Below the pieces are notes generated by a model, which did no database searches, was not told the DNA's origin, and saw only the letters and a program-made list of their open reading frames with translations. DNA of 28,339 bases, taken from contig JASLAE010000124.1 in NCBI GenBank assembly GCA_030147305.1, positions 1-28,339 on the forward strand, read 5' to 3'. The DNA comes from Cesiribacter sp. (GTDB lineage: Bacteria; Bacteroidota; Bacteroidia; Cytophagales; Cyclobacteriaceae). This document shows positions 1 through 8,684 of this stretch, one piece after another. The translations under genes and the position numbers were made by a program. Positions within the stretch are counted from its first letter, which is position 1. Each line of letters begins with the position of its first letter.

Positions 1-156
1 AGTAATCTAAGGTAGCTATTAGTCTTCAGTCCCTGCCTTTGTATGAATAGAAATTTAAGAATTTAAACCAAATCCACTGGTAAGCAGCTTAGGGTTTCCT
101 GCTGTGGTGTGGGCCTTTATCTTTCCTTGAGCTGGCAAAAACGCTGGGCGCAAAAA

Positions 157-187
157 AAAGCCCCATGATCATAAACCATGGGGCTTT
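157..187 (-). terminator. Intrinsic terminator of the 122-residue gene
   Basis: An 11-base stem (AAAGCCCCATG at 157-167 with CATGGGGCTTT at 177-187) closes a 9-base loop. Read on the minus strand the stem is followed by a run of eight T, as expected for a Rho-independent terminator ending the gene that stops at 228. The rest of positions 1-227 shows nothing I can assign. Confidence 0.85.
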
Positions 188-227
188 AGTTAAAAACCAA
201 GTATCAAAAACACCTGGCAGCTCCGGC

Positions 228-596
228 TTATTTTACCTGTGCTTTACGGCGCAAGATAATATCTGCTGTGTATGCATCGTGATAAAGACTTTCGTCTTTT
301 TGGTCTTTGATGGTTAAGCCTTTTTCAAAGCCCTCGGCTTCCATCTTATTTAAGATTATTGCCGGCTTAAATTCCTTTGCATCCACGTCCAGCTCAAATT
401 CATAGCGAATCATTTCATCATGAACATTTGGAACAGGGTCTAAAAGATCCCGCTTTGTCAGCTTAGCTGCAACGCCCCCTTCATCAAGGGAATTTTCAAC
501 CAACTCCAGGATGTGGTCTTCTACAGTCAGGTATCGCTCGTCCTTTTCCTGGTAAGAGTTGAGCACGAACATTGGAAATTCTATTGCAATTTTCAT
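228..596 (-). CDS. Hypothetical 122-residue protein
   Basis: I do not recognise this protein. It is 122 residues, acidic (many Glu and Asp), without a signal peptide, membrane segment or cysteine, so it is probably a small soluble cytoplasmic protein; it ends in a basic tail (RRKAQVK). It starts 35 bases after the stop of the M49-peptidase lipoprotein gene on the same strand and has its own strong terminator about 40 bases after its stop, so the two may be co-transcribed. The terminator placement and normal codon use support a real gene. Any functional link to the peptidase is only positional. Confidence 0.75.
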   Translation of the reverse strand: MKIAIEFPMFVLNSYQEKDERYLTVEDHILELVENSLDEGGVAAKLTKRDLLDPVPNVHDEMIRYEFELDVDAKEFKPAIILNKMEAEGFEKGLTIKDQKDESLYHDAYTADIILRRKAQVK

Positions 597-631
597 AGGT
601 AAGTCTTCTAAGATGTGAAGACCTCTTACGA

Positions 632-2320
632 CTACCGCAAACCCAATGTTTCCAGCCCCTGTTCAAATACAACGTCTACCGGAATATTATTTTCAGACAG
701 CCTGTCCAGGTCTGCCTGAAGCTGTGCATCTATGTTGCCTTGCTCACTCACTAGCTGGTTCACTGCACTGTAATCACCATTGCCCTGCATCACCAAAATA
801 TCGCGGCTCAGGTCATTCATGGCCTGTCGCATTTTATCATAATCTACCCGGTAGGTGCCGGTGGCTTTGTCGCGGGCGAAGGCGCCTTTGCTGGCAAAAT
901 AGTTAAAGCGTACCATATTGGCTCTGCCATGGGCACTGCTGGCGCCAAAACGAATGCTGCGGAAAATAGAGGCCAGGAAGGTGGTATAATATTCCCGGAT
1001 GTCACCATCCAGTTCTTTTTTATCCAGCAGCTGGCTCACCATATAGAGTCCCAGCACATCTGCCTTGCCTTCTTCCAGGGCAGAGGCATGCTCTTTAAGT
1101 GCCTCCCGTACTGTGCCTTTTTCATTCACTGTGTTCTTAATGCCCAAACCATGCGCTACTTCGTGAAACATGGTGTTGGCAAAGAAGGCATCGAAAGTAA
1201 TGAACTGGCGCTGATCTGCAGCAATGAGCTCCTCTGCAATGGGAATCAGGATCTCATCGAACTTGGCCTGCATGGCATTTTTAAGTTGTAGACGCCGCGT
1301 TCCTTTCTTGAGCTGAACTTCCTCATCGTTTGGCAAATTGATGGCGATAGTCTTGGAGCCTGCATTGGCATCGCCGGCATAATACACCACATCGTAGGCA
1401 TTCAGGTCAGAGTCGGTGCCCGGCATTTCCTGTTTGTAACGTGCATCAACGGGCAGGTTGCGCTGCAGTTCGGGCAGGAAGGAGGCATACTTGGACAGCC
1501 GCTCGCTCCAGTCCATATCTTTGATCAGGATGTAGGCTTCGTGTGCCGCTTTGTAGCCATAAAGGTGATCTTCGTATGTTTCGATAGGACCTATCACCAC
1601 ATCTATCTGGTTATTTTTCATGTCCATCCAGGCCAGGTCGCTGGGCTGGTAGTTGTCTGTGAGCAGGGCTGCAGCACGCAACTCCAGGTAATGCTTAAAA
1701 CCGGGATCTGTAGCCAGCGCTGCCGCCTGCCGCAGGAGGCCGGCCACTTTTTCTACCTGCGTAGCAAAGGTCTGGTGGTAAGGTACGGCAATCAGCTTAC
1801 CTGCTGCATCGCGCCTGATAAAAGTATACTGGCTGGCTTTGTCCGGGATATTGGCCGCTTCAAACTCTTCCTTGCTCATGTCTGCCGGATAGAAATTAGC
1901 ACCTTCCGGCTTGGGTCCTGCACCTTCAACAAAGGGCTCATTGTTCTCCAGCCTGTCCCAGGGTCCATAATTGATACGCAGGAATTGCCGCAGGCTACTG
2001 TCCTGTGCACTGTTAATCAGCGGGCTGGGATCTCCGTAAGCCTCGAACCAGAAAAGCTCATTCATAACATCAGCTGCCTGAATCAGCAGTGGGATCATTT
2101 TGCGATCATTCTCATTAAGTTTACTTAAATCGGCTGTTAGTCGAACAGTTGTATACTTCTGCAGTTTTTTTTCTAAATTAACGGAAGCACTCACCGTGGC
2201 CTGCCCCAGGGTATCTTCAGCAAGCACCTGGGTTTCGGTACCAGACTGACTGGAGTGGCAGGCACTGAAGCCAAAGAGCATGGCGGCCGTACCAAGCATA
2301 AAAAAGCATGAATTGCTCAT
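632..2320 (-). CDS. Lipoprotein metallopeptidase, M49 (DPP III-like) family
   Basis: 562 residues. The N-terminus is a lipoprotein signal with lipobox FSAC and Cys21 as the lipidated residue, so the mature protein is membrane-anchored in the envelope. A zinc site is visible: HEVAH at residues 386-390 (two His ligands and the catalytic Glu) followed by EEGKAD near 416-421, which would supply the third ligand. The stretch IGPIETYED near 243-251 matches a conserved segment I associate with the M49-like (NUDT3-type) branch. Classical dipeptidyl peptidase III carries the longer HExxGH motif; the HExxH form here resembles that branch, so aminodipeptidase activity is likely by family but substrate is unknown. 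Divergent from the GreA-like gene and upstream of the 122-residue gene, with which it may share an mRNA. Confidence 0.85.
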   Translation of the reverse strand: MSNSCFFMLGTAAMLFGFSACHSSQSGTETQVLAEDTLGQATVSASVNLEKKLQKYTTVRLTADLSKLNENDRKMIPLLIQAADVMNELFWFEAYGDPSPLINSAQDSSLRQFLRINYGPWDRLENNEPFVEGAGPKPEGANFYPADMSKEEFEAANIPDKASQYTFIRRDAAGKLIAVPYHQTFATQVEKVAGLLRQAAALATDPGFKHYLELRAAALLTDNYQPSDLAWMDMKNNQIDVVIGPIETYEDHLYGYKAAHEAYILIKDMDWSERLSKYASFLPELQRNLPVDARYKQEMPGTDSDLNAYDVVYYAGDANAGSKTIAINLPNDEEVQLKKGTRRLQLKNAMQAKFDEILIPIAEELIAADQRQFITFDAFFANTMFHEVAHGLGIKNTVNEKGTVREALKEHASALEEGKADVLGLYMVSQLLDKKELDGDIREYYTTFLASIFRSIRFGASSAHGRANMVRFNYFASKGAFARDKATGTYRVDYDKMRQAMNDLSRDILVMQGNGDYSAVNQLVSEQGNIDAQLQADLDRLSENNIPVDVVFEQGLETLGLR

Positions 2321-2427
2321 AAACGGATTAAAAAGGTTATGGGCGTAAAATAAGTATTTAATTTTCTATTAGGAACATAGAACTTAAAGATAAAAGATTC
2401 GTTAAAAAGCCACATCTACAGATAAAC

Positions 2428-2892
2428 ATGGAAGCAGTCGACAATAAATCCTTAAAGAATAGTTTGCTGGATGCCTGTATTGAAAAACAGCAGCAGATGA
2501 TACAAACGGCTCGGGAGGCCATGATGTCAATTCAGGAAAGCGCCCTGTCGGAGCGCAGCAACGAAGAAATGACTGACAGCTTTACTGCCCAGTGCCAGAA
2601 CGAACAAAGCATGTATGCCCGCCGCATGCATGAAGCCACAGGAGTACTCACAATCTTGGAACGTGTTAAAGGTGTTCGCAAAGGAAATGGCATTGGCTTT
2701 GGGTCATTGGTCATTACCGATAAAATGAACTTCTTTGTAGCAGCCAGTATGGGAGATTTTGATATGGATGGAAATAAATATTTCATCATTTCAACACAAA
2801 CGCCCATTTATGAAGCCATGGAAGGCAAAGAGCCTGGTGATAGCTTTAGCTTTAGAGGACGTAATTATAAGATTAAGGACGTTCAATATTAA
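2428..2892 (+). CDS. GreA/GreB-family elongation-factor-like protein
   Basis: 154 residues. The N-terminal half (about 1-75) is helical and rich in Glu, Gln and Met, fitting the coiled coil that GreA-type factors insert into the RNA polymerase secondary channel. The C-terminal part (about 80-154) matches the GreA/GreB C-terminal domain, with a closing PIYEAMEGKEPGDSF and a short beta strand (YKIKDVQ) corresponding to the family pattern of small hydrophobic, GKxxGD, then final strand. It is close to normal GreA length. A role in transcription-elongation rescue or in RNA-polymerase binding is inferred from family; whether the acidic tip residues needed for transcript cleavage are present cannot be settled by eye. 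It has a terminator 34 bases downstream and is divergent from the lipoprotein peptidase gene. Confidence 0.8.
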   Translation: MEAVDNKSLKNSLLDACIEKQQQMIQTAREAMMSIQESALSERSNEEMTDSFTAQCQNEQSMYARRMHEATGVLTILERVKGVRKGNGIGFGSLVITDKMNFFVAASMGDFDMDGNKYFIISTQTPIYEAMEGKEPGDSFSFRGRNYKIKDVQY

Positions 2893-2925
2893 TGGGCATT
2901 CTCCTGTCCGCAACCGTGAAAACAG

Positions 2926-2954
2926 AAAAAGCTGTCCCGAAGGGCAGCTTTTTT
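2926..2954. terminator. Shared bidirectional terminator
   Basis: AAAAAGCTG-T-CCC pairs with GGGCAGCTTTTT around a GAA loop with a one-base bulge. T runs follow the stem when read on either strand. It lies between the convergent stops at 2892 (plus) and 2990 (minus) and can serve both genes. Confidence 0.8.
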
Positions 2955-2989
2955 AATTATGTGATGGCCTGGCCTTTCAAGGCCTAAGC

Positions 2990-4141
2990 CTAGGTTGTTA
3001 TTTCTAATTCCAGGTTGTCAGCTTCCTGGTCTTTCAATTGCTCACCACGAATTTCCGGCAAACTGCTGGCTTCTATCCAGCAGTGGCTGGCAGCATGTTC
3101 TGCTGCCTCTACCGTATTTTTTACCAAAAGCATTTCTACACCATCGTTGCTCATAAGGCTTTTGGCAATAGCCGCAATTTTTTCATGCCGGTGGGGCTTG
3201 CAAACATCCCGAATGTAAATGGCTTTTACGCGTCCAGGATAGCTGCGCACTACTTCCTGGTATATCTCAGGATCTTTCTGTCCGCTGTCGCCTATCAGAA
3301 TAAAGGACTTTTGCGGATACATTTGCATGATTGTTTTTACCTGAGCCATTTTATGCCCCTGGTGCAGTGAGGCATTAAATTTAATCCTGTCCAGGCGGCT
3401 GTCACGCAACAGGAGGGGACCTTTGGGAATGCCCTGCACCTGGCAGAAATCTGCCAGCAGGTCGTATAATTTCCAGCTGCTGCTGCTTACATAAAAAATG
3501 GGGTTGAACCGCTCCTGGTGATAGCCACGATGCAGCGCCCGGTAAAAGGCTGCCACTCCCTCAAAGGGCAGGCGCGTTTGAGCATTGTTGAAGAGCATGA
3601 GACGCAGCTTCTTGTAAGCATTGGTAGCCCTTGAAACCAGGATGGTATCATCTACATCTGAGATTATACCCATATCATTGTCATTACCGGAAAGCAGGAT
3701 TTCTCCATTGGCGCGCACAGGTCCCTGGTTGAAAGTGACTTTGTCGAGCAGTTCCAGCCGAACACTATCCCATGGATTGCTGATATTGGCAACTTTTCTT
3801 ACATGGAAAGAAAGGTAGAAATAACCTTCTGAATCGGTCTGTACGATCTTACTTTGCCCTTGGAAATTGGCTCTGATCTGCACCCGTGGCGTTTCGCTGC
3901 TGATGTAGCGTTTAAAGAGTGCAGAAGCATTCTGCCATCGGTTTGCTTTGTCAAGCACGAGGTGCTGCCCCTTATCTTCCAGCACCAGACCGCGTATAAT
4001 TGCCATTTTATCGTTGCCGAAACCCCTGAAGGGAAGAATGCGGGACTGGCCCAGTAAACCTGTTCTTTGCTTAAAGCGGAACCGGTAATAATCCAATTTA
4101 TTGGCAGAGCGGCCTAAATATCGAAATACTTTTTTTTTCAT
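2990..4141 (-). CDS. App1-type phosphatase-domain protein (DUF2183)
   Basis: 383 residues. Residues about 155-320 form a HAD-like phosphatase domain: DVDDT at 162-166 gives the two catalytic Asp in DxDxT, a middle FYVSSSSW segment gives the Ser of motif II, and ILIGDSGQKD near 282-291 gives the acidic motif IV. This arrangement is that of the App1/DUF2183 family, whose yeast member App1 is a Mg-dependent phosphatidate phosphatase; the bacterial substrate is not established. The N-terminal 150 residues are a beta-rich domain usual for these proteins. No signal peptide or membrane segment is seen, so it is probably cytoplasmic. It ends at a terminator shared with the GreA-like gene and is divergent from the DUF5916 gene. 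Confidence 0.85.
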   Translation of the reverse strand: MKKKVFRYLGRSANKLDYYRFRFKQRTGLLGQSRILPFRGFGNDKMAIIRGLVLEDKGQHLVLDKANRWQNASALFKRYISSETPRVQIRANFQGQSKIVQTDSEGYFYLSFHVRKVANISNPWDSVRLELLDKVTFNQGPVRANGEILLSGNDNDMGIISDVDDTILVSRATNAYKKLRLMLFNNAQTRLPFEGVAAFYRALHRGYHQERFNPIFYVSSSSWKLYDLLADFCQVQGIPKGPLLLRDSRLDRIKFNASLHQGHKMAQVKTIMQMYPQKSFILIGDSGQKDPEIYQEVVRSYPGRVKAIYIRDVCKPHRHEKIAAIAKSLMSNDGVEMLLVKNTVEAAEHAASHCWIEASSLPEIRGEQLKDQEADNLELEITT

Positions 4142-4202
4142 GATTATGTCTTACTTCACGCAAGAGAAGTTATTAAAGTTACAACTATAGTTTAAAATGC
4201 GG

Positions 4203-4235
4203 TTGGCCTCGTAAACCATTTATGTACTAACTTTA
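4203..4235 (+). promoter_or_regulatory. Candidate promoter for the DUF5916 gene
   Basis: TAACTTTA at 4228-4235 differs by one base from the Bacteroidota -7 box TAnnTTTG, and TTG at 4203-4205 sits 22 bases upstream as a possible -33 element. A similar near-match (TAACTTTA read on the minus strand, 4174-4181) could serve the divergent App1-type gene. This is a pattern match only. Confidence 0.35.
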
Positions 4236-4293
4236 GATGCTGATAATAACCAGCGTCAACAATTAAAAATCATATAAGCTTGTAACGGATTAG

Positions 4294-6891
4294 ATGGAAC
4301 TCTGTCTATCTATCAAAACTACATTAATGCGCATTTTTCTTATACAAGGCCTGTTGCTGTTCATCTCATTCCAGGGCTTAGCCCAGGAAGCTGCTGTAAA
4401 CAATAACGGAGAGTTAAAGGACAAAAAAGTGGTGAAGGTACCGCTGGTTGAAAAGGAGATGGTAGCAACAGTGCTTACCGATAAGCCTAAAATTGACGGA
4501 GATGGTAACGATGCCGTATGGCAGGAGCTTCCACTGGCTTATTCAGGGAATTTTACACAGGTCTCGCCCGAAAACCTGGCACAGTCGCCTTATGTAACAG
4601 ACATTAAAATGGGCTATACAGATTATGCCCTTTATGTGCTGGCCTATATGCGAGATCCAAAACCAGCTACCATTGCTAAAGAGCTCGGACTGCGGGATGA
4701 TTTTGGTCGCCTTGCCGACCGTTTTGGCATTGTGCTGGATACTTATAACCAGGGCCAGAATGCGTTTTATTTTGCTGTTACTGCTGCCGGCGTCCAGCTA
4801 GACCTGTACATTACTCCCAACAACGAGGATGTTTCCTGGGATGCTGTCTGGAACAGTGCTGTGCAAATTACGGATGAGGGCTGGGTAGCAGAGCTGGAGA
4901 TTCCCTGGTCTGCCATTCGCTTTGCCAAGCGGCCGGAACAATTGTGGGGCCTGAATTTTATGCGCCTTGTCAGGAGCCAGAACGATGAAGCTTTCTGGAG
5001 CCCGGTAGATGCCTCAGTAAGCGGACTCGTTAATCAGTCGGGTACATTAAGCGGTATACAGAATATTAAACCACCCTTGCGGTTGCAGCTGTTCCCTTAT
5101 GTGAGTGCCATAGCCGGTGTGGACAATGGCAGTGGTACCCGTTCAGCCAATATGGGAGGGGGCATGGATGTAAAATGGGGCATCAGCGAAAGCTTCACGC
5201 TGGACATGGCCCTGATACCTGACTTTAGCCAGGTGCAGTCCGATAACCAGGTCCTGAACCTCTCTCCTTATGAAGTGCAGTTTGATGAAAACAGAGCGTT
5301 TTTTACAGAAGGAACAGATCTTTTCAATAAAAAAGGATTGTTTTATAGCAGAAGGGTGGGGCATGTGTTCTATACTTTTGAACCGGAACTAACGGAAGCT
5401 TCCGCCATCATCAGCCGCCCCAACAGCACCAAGCTGATCAATGCAACAAAAATTTCCGGTCGCACCCATAAAGGCTTAGGCGTTGGTTTTTTCAATGCAG
5501 TAACCAATGCAGCCTACCTGGAGGTACAGGATACGCTCCGCACAGAAGGGCAGGAAGATTATGCACTTGCCAGGCGGGAGGTAATGGTTGACCCAAAAAC
5601 TAATTTTAACGTTGCAGTAGTAGATCAAAGCCTGCCCAACAATTCCAATATTTCCTTTATCAATACCAATGTTACCCGCATGAATGGCGGGCGCGATGCT
5701 AACGTAACAGGTTTGGAGTTTCGGCTGCGCGACAAGAAAAACAAGTATCAGCTGGATGGCTTCGGCGCCCTAAGCTATGTCTGGGATAATGCTGACACGG
5801 AAACAGGTTACCGAAAGCGAAGTGATGGCCATCGTCATTTACTTTCTTTTGGAAAGATCAGTGGTAACTTTCAATTCTCTCTCAGGCAGAATGTAGAAAG
5901 CGACCAGTATGATGTAAATGATATGGGCATCATTCAGGCACCGAATGAATTTAACCATTATCTGTGGCTGGGGTATCAGATTTTAAAGCCCTTCTGGATC
6001 ATCAACCAAACTGGTATCAATACTAATTTAGCCTACGAGCGCCTGTACAAACCGAGAGTTTTTACCAACTTCAGTGGTAATATAAATGGCTGGGTACAGT
6101 TTAAGAATTTCTGGTATTTTGCTTTCGGACACAGAAGAAAGCCCGGAAACAGCCATGACTATTTCGAGCCGCGCGTGGATGGTTATTATTTTACAAGACT
6201 ACCCGATAACCATGGCTGGGTTTATCTGCGTACTGACCAGCGAAAACGCTTTGCCGTAGAAACTGAAATTTGGCGCTTTGCCCGCAAAGCCTGGAATGCC
6301 CATGACTGGGGTATCTGGTTTGAGCCCCGTTACCGCATCAATAATAATGTATCGGTTAATATGGGTGTAAATTATGGGAGTATCAACAACGAACGCGGTT
6401 TTGCCACCACTATCACCCAAACGCTTGACGGAGAGGAGCAGCTGAAGGATATTGTTTTCGGGAATAGAAATATCCGCAATGTAGAGCCATTCGGCAGCCT
6501 GAACATAACCTTCAATAATAAGATGGGTCTGAATGTGCGCATGCGTTACTACTGGATGCGGGTGCGTTACGACAATGAGTTCTACGCGTTACAACGTAAT
6601 GGCAGCCTGCAGCCGTTAGCCTATCATGGCGATGAAGATGGTGACGGCATGATTGATCACAATGCAAACTTTAACAGTTTCAACGTTGACCTTTTTTACA
6701 GCTGGCAGATTGCGCCAGGTTCATTCCTTACTTTTGCCTGGAAAGATGCAGCCCTGGAGAGCAGTGGCGACGCAAGGCCAAACTTTTCAGAAAATCTCAG
6801 GAATTTTCGTTCACAGCCGCACAGCCATACTTTTTCGGTAAAGCTCACCTATTTTCTGGATTACCTGATGGTGAAAAACTGGATGCAATAA
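4294..6891 (+). CDS. DUF5916 outer-membrane protein with N-terminal CBM9-like domain
   Basis: 865 residues. A signal peptide ends at GLAQ; the best start may be the ATG at 4327 (residue 12), which gives a standard 20-residue signal, but no Shine-Dalgarno decides between the two. Residues about 55-250 resemble a carbohydrate-binding family 9-like domain (opening KIDGDGNDAVW). The remainder is the DUF5916 region: aromatic-rich beta strands throughout, QSDNQVLNLSPYEVQF followed by ENRAFFTEG, and alternating polar/hydrophobic segments ending in an aromatic C-terminal strand (LTYFLDYLMV), consistent with an outer-membrane beta barrel. Members are common in Bacteroidota and often annotated as carbohydrate-binding or hydrolase; the function is not established. 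It stands alone, between divergent and downstream genes on other transcripts. Confidence 0.88.
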   Translation: MELCLSIKTTLMRIFLIQGLLLFISFQGLAQEAAVNNNGELKDKKVVKVPLVEKEMVATVLTDKPKIDGDGNDAVWQELPLAYSGNFTQVSPENLAQSPYVTDIKMGYTDYALYVLAYMRDPKPATIAKELGLRDDFGRLADRFGIVLDTYNQGQNAFYFAVTAAGVQLDLYITPNNEDVSWDAVWNSAVQITDEGWVAELEIPWSAIRFAKRPEQLWGLNFMRLVRSQNDEAFWSPVDASVSGLVNQSGTLSGIQNIKPPLRLQLFPYVSAIAGVDNGSGTRSANMGGGMDVKWGISESFTLDMALIPDFSQVQSDNQVLNLSPYEVQFDENRAFFTEGTDLFNKKGLFYSRRVGHVFYTFEPELTEASAIISRPNSTKLINATKISGRTHKGLGVGFFNAVTNAAYLEVQDTLRTEGQEDYALARREVMVDPKTNFNVAVVDQSLPNNSNISFINTNVTRMNGGRDANVTGLEFRLRDKKNKYQLDGFGALSYVWDNADTETGYRKRSDGHRHLLSFGKISGNFQFSLRQNVESDQYDVNDMGIIQAPNEFNHYLWLGYQILKPFWIINQTGINTNLAYERLYKPRVFTNFSGNINGWVQFKNFWYFAFGHRRKPGNSHDYFEPRVDGYYFTRLPDNHGWVYLRTDQRKRFAVETEIWRFARKAWNAHDWGIWFEPRYRINNNVSVNMGVNYGSINNERGFATTITQTLDGEEQLKDIVFGNRNIRNVEPFGSLNITFNNKMGLNVRMRYYWMRVRYDNEFYALQRNGSLQPLAYHGDEDGDGMIDHNANFNSFNVDLFYSWQIAPGSFLTFAWKDAALESSGDARPNFSENLRNFRSQPHSHTFSVKLTYFLDYLMVKNWMQ

Positions 6892-6949
6892 CAGCAGGAG
6901 CAGGGAGGATGTGCTAATCAATATGCACTGCGCTTTCGTGTAGAGGCAG

Positions 6950-6981
6950 TTGCATTTGCTGCATCCTTTTGTGTAGGTTTG
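6950..6981 (+). promoter_or_regulatory. Promoter of the persulfide dioxygenase gene
   Basis: TAGGTTTG at 6974-6981 is an exact match to the Bacteroidota -7 box TAnnTTTG, and TTG at 6950-6952 lies 21 bases upstream, within the accepted spacing for the -33 element. Transcription would start near 6986, leaving a leader of about 65 bases before the ATG at 7051. Confidence 0.6.
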
Positions 6982-7050
6982 TAACGCGTCCCGGCAAACA
7001 AACAGGGGCAACAGCGTTTAATTCTTGTTAACTTCACACACTTTTTTGTT

Positions 7051-8397
7051 ATGCTGAAGATCAAACAATTTTTCGATACAGAGCTGGCACATGCTTCATA
7101 TGCTATAGTCAGTGAAGGCCAGTGTGCGGTGATTGACCCTTCGCGCGACATCAGTGCTTACCTGGAGTATGCCCAGGAGCACCAGGCGCAGTTGGTGGCA
7201 GTTCTGGAAACGCATCCCCATGCAGATTTCGCAAGCGGTCATCTGGAGCTGCATAAAAAGACCGGTGTCACGATATATACAAGTCAAAAAAGCAATGCGC
7301 GTTACCCCCACATGGGCTTCGACGAAGGTGATGAAATAGCCCTGGGACAGATAAAGCTGAAGGCCTTGAATACCCCTGGCCATTCACCCGATAGTATCTG
7401 CATCCTGTTGCTGGACGAAGACGGGCGGCAACATGCCGTGTTTACAGGCGATACCCTTTTTGTTGGTGATGTAGGCAGGCCCGATCTGCGGGAAAATGGA
7501 GCAGACCAGGAAACCCAGCGTGAGCATCTGGCCCGCCAGATGTATCACAGCACCCGCCAGGTGCTGATGCAGTTGGAGCACAACGTGATGGTGTATCCGG
7601 CCCATGGAGCAGGCTCTCTTTGTGGAAAGAATTTAAGTAGCGAACGCACCAGCACCATTGGCAGGGAGATAGCTACCAATAAGGCCTTACAGGAAATGTC
7701 TGAAGAGACTTTTGTGCAGGCCTTGTTGCAGGACCAGCCATTCATTCCCAAATATTTCAGTGCTTGTGTAGCACTCAACCAGCAGGGAGCCGCAGACCTG
7801 GAGGAAAGCATTGCCCGCATACCCCGGCTGGGGCCCGACGATCAGCTGGCACCGGAAGTCCTTATTGTAGATACCAGGGATCAGCTAAGATTTAAGAACC
7901 GCCACATCAAGGGTGCACTAAATATTATGGATGGTGTAAAGTTCGAAACATGGCTGGGCAGCATTGTGGGTCCAGGGGAGCCTTTTTACCTCATTGCTGA
8001 AGATGAAGCCACTTTGGACAGGCTGATACGGCGTGCAGCAAAAATCGGTTATGAACAGAATATACAGGGGGCTATGGTAAACCCGATGCCAGGCCAGGAG
8101 CATGACCTGTTCATCATTCTGGAACATTTTAAAGCGGCACCCCAAAATTATACCATTATAGATGTGCGCAACGATGCAGAAGTAAAGGAAGGAAAGTTCT
8201 TTGCCCATGCCATACCCATTCCGCTGCATCAGCTGCGGGAGCGGGTCCTGGAGGTGCCGACAGATAAACCTGTTGTAGTACATTGTGCTGCCGGATACCG
8301 ATCTGCCGCTGCCTTTAGCATTCTGGAAAATAAAGTACAGGGTACCAGGGTATATGATTTAGGAGAAGCTGTGAAAGACTTTAAACTACATCCCTAG
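7051..8397 (+). CDS. Persulfide dioxygenase fused to two rhodanese domains (CstB-like)
   Basis: 448 residues, three domains. Residues 1-250 are a metallo-beta-lactamase-fold persulfide dioxygenase: HPHADF at 55-60, H111 in TPGHS, D134 in FTGDTLF and H185 in YPAHG form the metal site, followed by the family sequence CGKNLSSERTSTIG from 191. Residues about 268-345 are a rhodanese domain with no cysteine in the active loop, so probably structural. Residues about 360-446 are an active-type rhodanese with C412 in HCAAGYRS. This order and length match CstB-type enzymes that oxidise low-molecular-weight persulfides to sulfite and pass sulfur on as thiosulfate. The cytoplasmic enzyme would protect against sulfide. 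No sulfide:quinone reductase or CstR/BigR-type regulator is next to it here. It has its own promoter. Confidence 0.92.
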   Translation: MLKIKQFFDTELAHASYAIVSEGQCAVIDPSRDISAYLEYAQEHQAQLVAVLETHPHADFASGHLELHKKTGVTIYTSQKSNARYPHMGFDEGDEIALGQIKLKALNTPGHSPDSICILLLDEDGRQHAVFTGDTLFVGDVGRPDLRENGADQETQREHLARQMYHSTRQVLMQLEHNVMVYPAHGAGSLCGKNLSSERTSTIGREIATNKALQEMSEETFVQALLQDQPFIPKYFSACVALNQQGAADLEESIARIPRLGPDDQLAPEVLIVDTRDQLRFKNRHIKGALNIMDGVKFETWLGSIVGPGEPFYLIAEDEATLDRLIRRAAKIGYEQNIQGAMVNPMPGQEHDLFIILEHFKAAPQNYTIIDVRNDAEVKEGKFFAHAIPIPLHQLRERVLEVPTDKPVVVHCAAGYRSAAAFSILENKVQGTRVYDLGEAVKDFKLHP

Positions 8398-8653
8398 CAG
8401 ATCATTGGTCTATAGAGCGCAGATAGCATTATGCCTGAGCGCCTGCTTTATCTCTATAGTCGACTTGGTGTTGATGTGTTTTGATTGCTCAACATGGGGC
8501 AGTAGCGCGCTGTTATATTCTGCAGACAGCTAAATTGAAGGTATGCTATTCAGACAGTGCTGCCGGCAGGTATTTTTTTGCCTTAACCCAGGGTTTAAGC
8601 AGGATAATAAAATCAGCTGCTTTTCAATTTTACCTGAACATATTGCTGTTTAA

Positions 8654-8680
8654 ACCTCTTTTTTAAAGAGGTAGTTTTTT
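8654..8680 (+). terminator. Terminator-like hairpin in the aldehyde dehydrogenase leader
   Basis: ACCTCTTT (8654-8661) pairs perfectly with AAAGAGGT (8665-8672), then TAG... leads into six T at 8675-8680, five bases before the ATG at 8685. It looks like a weak, A/T-rich intrinsic terminator placed directly before a start codon. It may end readthrough from upstream, act as an attenuator, or be an mRNA-stabilising leader hairpin. Confidence 0.5.
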
Positions 8681-8684
8681 CTTT

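Noticed and set aside
929..2128. Plus-strand frames of 120 and 195 codons opposite the M49-like gene
   Set aside because: They are antisense shadows of a clearly recognisable coding sequence.
8481..8666. 61-codon plus-strand frame between the persulfide dioxygenase and aldehyde dehydrogenase genes
   Set aside because: Composition is not protein-like and it runs into the leader hairpin.
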